Source: Saccoglossus kowalevskii
Lineage: Eukaryota; Hemichordata; Enteropneusta; Harrimaniidae
DNA: 25,800 nt
Direction: 5' to 3'
NCBI RefSeq assembly: GCF_000003605.2
Contig: NW_003146322.1
Span: 1-25,800, forward strand
The notes beneath the pieces were generated by a model. The model made no database searches, had not been told where the DNA came from, and was given only the letters and a program-made list of their open reading frames with translations. Positions 20,069-25,800 of this stretch are shown piece after piece (position 1 is the stretch's first letter; every line of letters begins with the position of its first letter). Made by a program: the position numbers and the translations under genes.

Positions 20069-21293
20069 CGACTAAAGTTGTCCTGTCGGGAGTGGACCCT
20101 TTGATTTCTAGTGATACTATAAACAAAAAAAGGTTTCTGTCGTACGAAACATCCGAACAAAACCACTTATATTAGCCCTACGTATTGCGCGGTATTGATC
20201 ATAGCAAACAAACGGAGTTTGCTCCAGCATGCAGCCATATGAAGTCACGGTAGATTTGTTTACAATCGGAATGCATTGAAACACGACTGTTTATGACGCA
20301 TTACAGACAAAAATTAAAAACTCCATTCAAGACTACTTTTTAACGCGAGATTACTCAAATTATTTCATCAGTCACGAGACAACACGGAATAGTTATTTAT
20401 AAACAGAAAACAGAAGTTTATGTCTATCCATCCTAAAAAAGATAAAACTTAATTTTTGATCTCCACCTCCAAAGTAACAACGGAGATCGAACGCATTATG
20501 TTCACTGTGCATGGCTGTGGTCGAGCGGTGGGGAAGGGGTTATAAGCGTCGGCCCGTATTATGATACTAAGCCCCCGACACTGTTCATGTTGGATGGGCT
20601 ACTTTAGGGTGTAAAATACACACCCAAAGCAATTGCAAGGACATTTCCAATAGATCAATGAAAATACAAACTCTAAAACTTAATCGAAAAAAAAGACGAT
20701 GTGATCACTTCTGTATAATCCCAAGATAACAAAAAAATCTATCGATCACTGAAAATCTGGTTGTCACATAAGTCTGATTTTTTTTTTTTTTTTTTTTTTA
20801 GTTTGGGACTTTGTATTGCAAATGAAGCTACTCTAAATAGCTGCATTGGCGAACATAATGCAACCATGGAAACATCTATTGAAAAAGATGACCTGGTTTG
20901 TTAAACGAGGGCTGTTCCAACTAGTGAATTAATAATGTCAGCCAAACATTCTCTGTGCCATCATATTTTTCTCGTTTGTTTATCTGACTTAAGACGCCGA
21001 GAACTGACAAACTGACATACGAAATTAAACCTGGTGCAGAACTAATAAGAACCAATGTCAACAAATGTATGGTACGAGATCCACTCATCTTTCTTTTCCC
21101 ATCATGTTATCTGATGATGGAGATGATATGGTGTCCATAGCATCTGATGTGCCTAACCTGATCTTGCATGACGATTCTCTCAAATGGACTGAAAATTTAC
21201 TATGTCATGAAACACTGGTTTTATTAGCCCCCGCCGGATCTGCGTCCAGGGCGAGGGCTAATAATATGGGTTGTGTCTGTGCATCCGTATGTG
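20069..21293 (+). repeat. Satellite unit 5
   Basis: 1225 bp, poly-T of 22. Almost identical to units 4 and 6, differing at only scattered bases and in poly-T length. Confidence 0.94.
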
Positions 21294-22518
21294 CGACTAA
21301 AGTTGTCCTGTCGGGAGTGGACCCTTTGATTTCTAGTGATACTATAAACAAAAAAAGGTTTCTGTCGTACGAAACATCCGAACAAAACCACTTATATTAG
21401 CCCTACGTATTGCGCGGTATTGATCATAGCAAACAAACGGAGTTTGCTCCAGCATGCAGCCATATGAAGTCACGGTAGATTTGTTTACAATCGGAATGCA
21501 TTGAAACACGACTGTTTATGACGCATTACAGACAAAAATTAAAAACTCCATTCAAGACTACTTTTTAACGCGAGATTACTCAAATTATTTCATCAGTCAC
21601 GAGACAACACGGAATAGTTATTTATAAACAGAAAACAGAAGTTTATGTCTATCCATCCTAAAAAAGATAAAACTTAATTTTTGATCTCCACCTCCAAAGT
21701 AACAACGGAGATCGAACGCATTATGTTCACTGTGCATGGCTGTGGTCGAGGGGTGGGGAAGGGGTTATAAGCGTCGGCCCGTATTATGATACTAAGCCCC
21801 CGACACTGTTCATGTTGGATGGGCTACTTTAGGGTGTAAAATACACACCCAAAGCAATTGCAAGGACATTTCCAATAGATCAATGAAAATACAAACTCTA
21901 AAACTTAATCGAAAAAAAAGACGATGTGATCACTTCTGTATAATCCCAAGATAACAAAAAAATCTATCGATCACTGAAAATCTGGTTGTCACATAAGTCT
22001 GATTTTTTTTTTTTTTTTTTTTTTTAGTTTGGGACTTTGTATTGCAAATGAAGCTACTCTAAATAGCTGCATTGGCGAACATAATGCAACCATGGAAACA
22101 TCTATTGAAAAAGATGACCTGGTTTGTTAAACGAGGGCTGTTCCAACTAGTGAATTAATAATGTCAGCCAAACATTCTCTGTGCATTATATTTTTCTCGT
22201 TTGTTTATCTGACTTAAGACGCCGAAAACTGACAAACTGACATACGAAATTAAACCTGGTGCAAAACTAATAAAAACCAATGTCAACAAATGTATGGTAC
22301 GAGATCCACTCATCTTTCTTTTCCCATCATGTTATCTGATGATGGAGATGATATGGTGTCCATAGCATCTGATGTGCCTAACCTGATCTTGCATGACGAT
22401 TCTCTCAAATGGACTGAAAATTTACTATGTCATGAAACACTGGTTTTATTAGCCCCCGCCGGATCTGCGTCCAGGGCGAGGGCTAATAATATGGGTTGTG
22501 TCTGTGCATCCGTATGTG
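21294..22518 (+). repeat. Satellite unit 6
   Basis: 1225 bp, poly-T of 23. A few private A-for-G changes occur around 22225-22280. Otherwise as units 4 and 5. Confidence 0.94.
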
Positions 22519-23742
22519 CGACTAAAGTTGTCCTGTCGGGAGTGGACCCTTTGATTTCTAGTGATACTATAAACAAAAAAAGGTTTCTGTCGTACGAAAC
22601 ATCCGAACAAAACCACTTATATTAGCCCTACGTATTGCGCGGTATTGATCATAGCAAACAAACGGAGTTTGCTCCAGCATGCAGCCATATGAAGTCACGG
22701 TAGATTTGTTTACAATCGGAATGCATTGAAACACGACTGTTTATGACGCATTACAGACAAAAATTAACAACTCCATTCAAGACTACTTTTTAACGCGAGA
22801 TTACTCAAATTATTTCATCAGTCACGAGACAACATGGAATAGATATTTATAAACAGAAAACAGAAGTTTATGTCTATCCATCCTAAAAAAAATAAAACTT
22901 AATTTTTGATCTCCACCTCCAAAGTAACAGCGGAGATCGAACGCATTATGTTCACTGTGCATGGCTGTGGTCGAGCGGTGGGGAAGGGGTTATAAGCGTC
23001 GGCCCGTATTATGATACTAAGCCCCCGACACTGTTCATGTTGGATGGGCTACTTTAGGGTGTAAAATACACACCCAAAGCAATTGCAAGGACATTTCCAA
23101 TAGATCAATGAAAATACAAACTCTAAAACTTAATCGAAAAAAAAGACGATGTGATCACTTCTGTATAATCCCAAGATAACAAAAAAATCTATCGATCACT
23201 GAAAATCTGGTTGTCACATAAGTCTGATTTTTTTTTTTTTTTTTTTTTTAGTTTGGGACTTTGTATTGCAAATGAAGCTACTCTAAATAGCTGCATTGGC
23301 GAACATAATGCAACCATGGAAACATCTATTGAAAAAGATGACCTGGTTTGTTAAACGAGGGCTGTTCCAACTAGTGAATTAATAATGTCAGCCAAACATT
23401 CTCTGTGCATTATATTTTTCTCGTTCGTTTATCTGACTTAAGACGCCGAGAACTGACAAACTGTCATACGAAATTAAACCTGGTGCAGAACTAATAAGAA
23501 CCAATGTCAACAAATGTATGGTACGAGATCCATCCATCTTTCTTTTCCCATCATGTTATCTGATGATGGAGATGATATGGAGTCCATTGCATCTGATGTG
23601 CCTAACCTGATCTTGCATGACGATTCTCTCAAATGGACTGAAAATTTACTATCTCATGAAACACTGGTTTTATTAGCTCCCGCCGGATCTGCGTCCACGG
23701 CGAGGGCTAATAATATGGGTTGTGTCTGTGCATCCGTCTGTG
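22519..23742 (+). repeat. Satellite unit 7
   Basis: 1224 bp, poly-T of 22. It starts like units 4-6 and ends like unit 1 (shared CTGTGCATTATATT and TCGTTCG variants), so it is another hybrid and marks the start of the second copy of the higher-order block. Confidence 0.93.
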
Positions 23743-24959
23743 CGACTAAAGTTGTCCTGTCGGGAGTGGACCCTTTGATTTCTAGTGATACTATAAACAA
23801 AAAAAAAGGTTTCTGTCGTACGAAACATCCGAACAAAACCTCTTATATTAGCCCTACGTATTGCGCGGTGTTGATCGTAGCAAACAAACGGACTTTGCTC
23901 CAGCATGCAGCCATATGCAGTCACAGTAGATTTGTTTGCAATCGGCATGCATTGAAACACGACTGCTTATGACGCATTACATACAAAAATTAATAACTCC
24001 ATTCAAGACTACTTTTTAACGCGAGATTACCCAAATTATTTCATCAGTCACGAGACAACACGGAATAGATATTTATAAACAGAAAACAGAAGTTTATGTC
24101 TATCCATCCTAAAAAAGATAAAACTTAATTTTTGATCTCCACCTCCAAAGTAACAGCGGAGATCGAACGCATTATGTTCACTGTGCATGGCTGTGGTCGA
24201 GCGGTGGGGAAGGGGTTATAAGCGTCGGCCCGTATTATGATACTAAGCCCCCGACACTGTTCATGTTGGATGGGCTACTTTAGGGTGTAAAATACACACC
24301 CAAAGCAATTGCAAGGACATTTCCAATAGATCAATGAAAATACAAACTCTAAAACTTAATCGAAAAAAAAGACGATGTGATCACTTCTGTATAATCCCAA
24401 GATAACAAAAAAATCTATCGATCACTGAAAATCTGGTTATCACAAAAGTCTGATTTTTTTTTTCTAGTTTGGGACTTTGTATTGCAAATGAAGCTACTCT
24501 AAATAGCTGCATTGGCGAACATAATGCAACCATGGAAACATCTATTGAAAAAGATGAACAGGTTTGTTAAACGAGGGCTGTTACCACTAGTGAATTAATA
24601 ATGTCAGCCAAACATTCTCTGTGCCATCATATTTTTCTCGTTTGTTTATCTGCTTCAAGACGCCGAGAACTGACAAACTGACAGACGAAATTAAACCTGG
24701 TGCAGAACTAATAAGAACCAATGTCAACAAATGTATGGTACGAGATCCACCCACCTTTCTTTTCCCATCATGTTATCTGATGATGGAGATGATATGGAGT
24801 CCATTGCATCTGATGTGCCAAACCTGATCTTGCATGACGATTCTCTCAAATGAACTGAACATTTAATATCTCATGAAAAACTGGTTTTATTAGCCCCCGC
24901 CGGATCTGCGTCCTGGGCGAGGGATAATAATATGGGTTGTGTCTGTGCATCCGTCTGTG
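23743..24959 (+). repeat. Satellite unit 8
   Basis: 1217 bp, short poly-T (T10-CTAG). Counterpart of unit 2 about 7.33 kb away, sharing the same small frames and the same stop in the region of the 111-residue frame. Confidence 0.93.
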
Positions 24960-25800
24960 CGACTAAAGTTGTCCTGTCGGGAGTGGACCCTTTGATTTCT
25001 AGTGATACTATAAACAAAAAAAAAAAGGTTTCTGTTGTACGAAACATCCGAACAAAACCTCTTATATTAGCCCTACGTATTGCGCGGTGTTGATCATAGC
25101 AAACAAACGGACTTTGCTCCAGCATGCAGCCATATGCAGTCACAGTAGATTTGTTTGCAATCGGCATGCATTGAAACACGACTGCTTATGACGCATTACA
25201 TACAAAAATTAATAACTCCATTCAAGACTACTTTTTAACGCGAGATTACCCAAATTATTTCATCAGTCACGAGACAACACGGAATAGATATTTATAAACA
25301 GAAGTTTATGTCTATCCATCCTAAAAAAAATAAAACTTAATTTTTGATATCCACCTCCAAAGTAACAGCGGAGATCGAACGCATTATGTTCACTGTGCAT
25401 GGCTGTGGTCGAGGGGTGGGGGGGGGGGGTAATGAGCGTCGGCCCGTGTTATGATACTAAGCCCCCGACACTGCTCATGTTGGTATGGCTACTTTAGGGT
25501 GTAAAATACACATCCAAAGCAATTGCAAGGACATTTCCAATAGATCAATGAAAATACAAACTCTAAAACTTAATCGAGAAAAAAAAAGATGTGATCACTG
25601 CTGTCTAATCTCAAGATAACACAAAATCTATCCATCACTGAAAATCTGGTTGTCACAATAATCTGATTTTGTTTGATTTTTTTAGTTCGGGACTTTGTAT
25701 TGCAAATGAAGCTACTCTAAATAGCTGCATTGGCGAATATAATGCAACCATGGAAACATCTATTAAAAAAGATGAACAGGTTTGTAAACAAGGGCTGTTA
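24960..25800 (+). repeat. Satellite unit 9, partial at window end
   Basis: 841 bp. It follows unit 3 up to the G-run at about 25415-25428 and then becomes clearly diverged (interrupted poly-T, many substitutions). This suggests the far edge of the array is near. Confidence 0.9.

Larger units (their letters stand above)
15201..25800 (+). repeat. Macrosatellite array, about 1.22-kb unit, 8.7 copies
   Basis: Head-to-tail units begin abruptly at CGACTAAAGTTGTC (15201) and run past the window end. The same anchor recurs at 16416, 17631, 18842, 20069, 21294, 22519, 23743 and 24960, giving periods of 1215, 1215, 1211, 1227, 1225, 1225, 1224 and 1217 bp. Much of the length difference comes from a poly-T tract. 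Each unit holds several short inverted repeats and a poly-T but no gene with signs of selection. Outer units are more diverged than inner ones, as expected from unequal exchange. No relation to rDNA, histone, snRNA or 5S clusters was seen. Confidence 0.97.

Noticed and set aside
15201-25800. CRISPR array, rDNA or histone cluster as explanation of the tandem repeat
   Set aside because: The units are 1.2 kb with no short repeat/unique spacer alternation, no rRNA-like core and no histone frame.

Overview
This window reads as nuclear DNA from an animal, most likely a marine invertebrate. It is AT-rich, its one intact gene has GT-AG introns and encodes a secreted C-type lectin/von Willebrand D protein, and most of the rest is repeats. 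The species cannot be fixed from the sequence. No bacterial, organellar, rRNA or convincing tRNA signal was seen.

Region 1 (1-6210) is a graveyard of old coding DNA. A broken minus-strand reading frame of unknown function lies at 826-1634. A dispersed AT-rich repeat and a long hairpin-forming inverted repeat (2491-2577) follow. A plus-strand relic of a large protein (about 2606-6130) is riddled with stops and frameshifts. It resembles a repetitive protein family I recall from many invertebrate genomes. Its C-terminal part keeps short acidic motifs in the order expected of a FEN/XPG-like nuclease. A 14-copy degenerate pentamer repeat closes the region.

Region 2 (6210-10206) is AT-rich with no recognisable gene.

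Region 3 (10207-14269, minus strand) is the best gene in the window. Seven exons join in a consistent reading frame and give about 319 residues: signal peptide, a C-type lectin-like domain over three exons, then a VWD domain over two exons. The intron that splits the VWD domain holds a 1.35-kb insertion. It is bounded by 74-bp direct repeats that copy the end of exon 6 with its splice donor. The insertion contains diverged tandem repeats, a short microsatellite and a hairpin near each end, a layout like non-autonomous Helentron/DINE/pearl elements.

Region 4 (14270-15200) has no recognised gene.

Region 5 (15201-25800 and beyond) is a macrosatellite: eight complete units of 1211-1227 bp and a ninth cut by the window end. 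Units 4-6 are almost identical. A block of about 2.3 kb recurs about 7.33 kb away, which suggests a six-unit higher-order repeat. The small frames inside the units do not look like genes.
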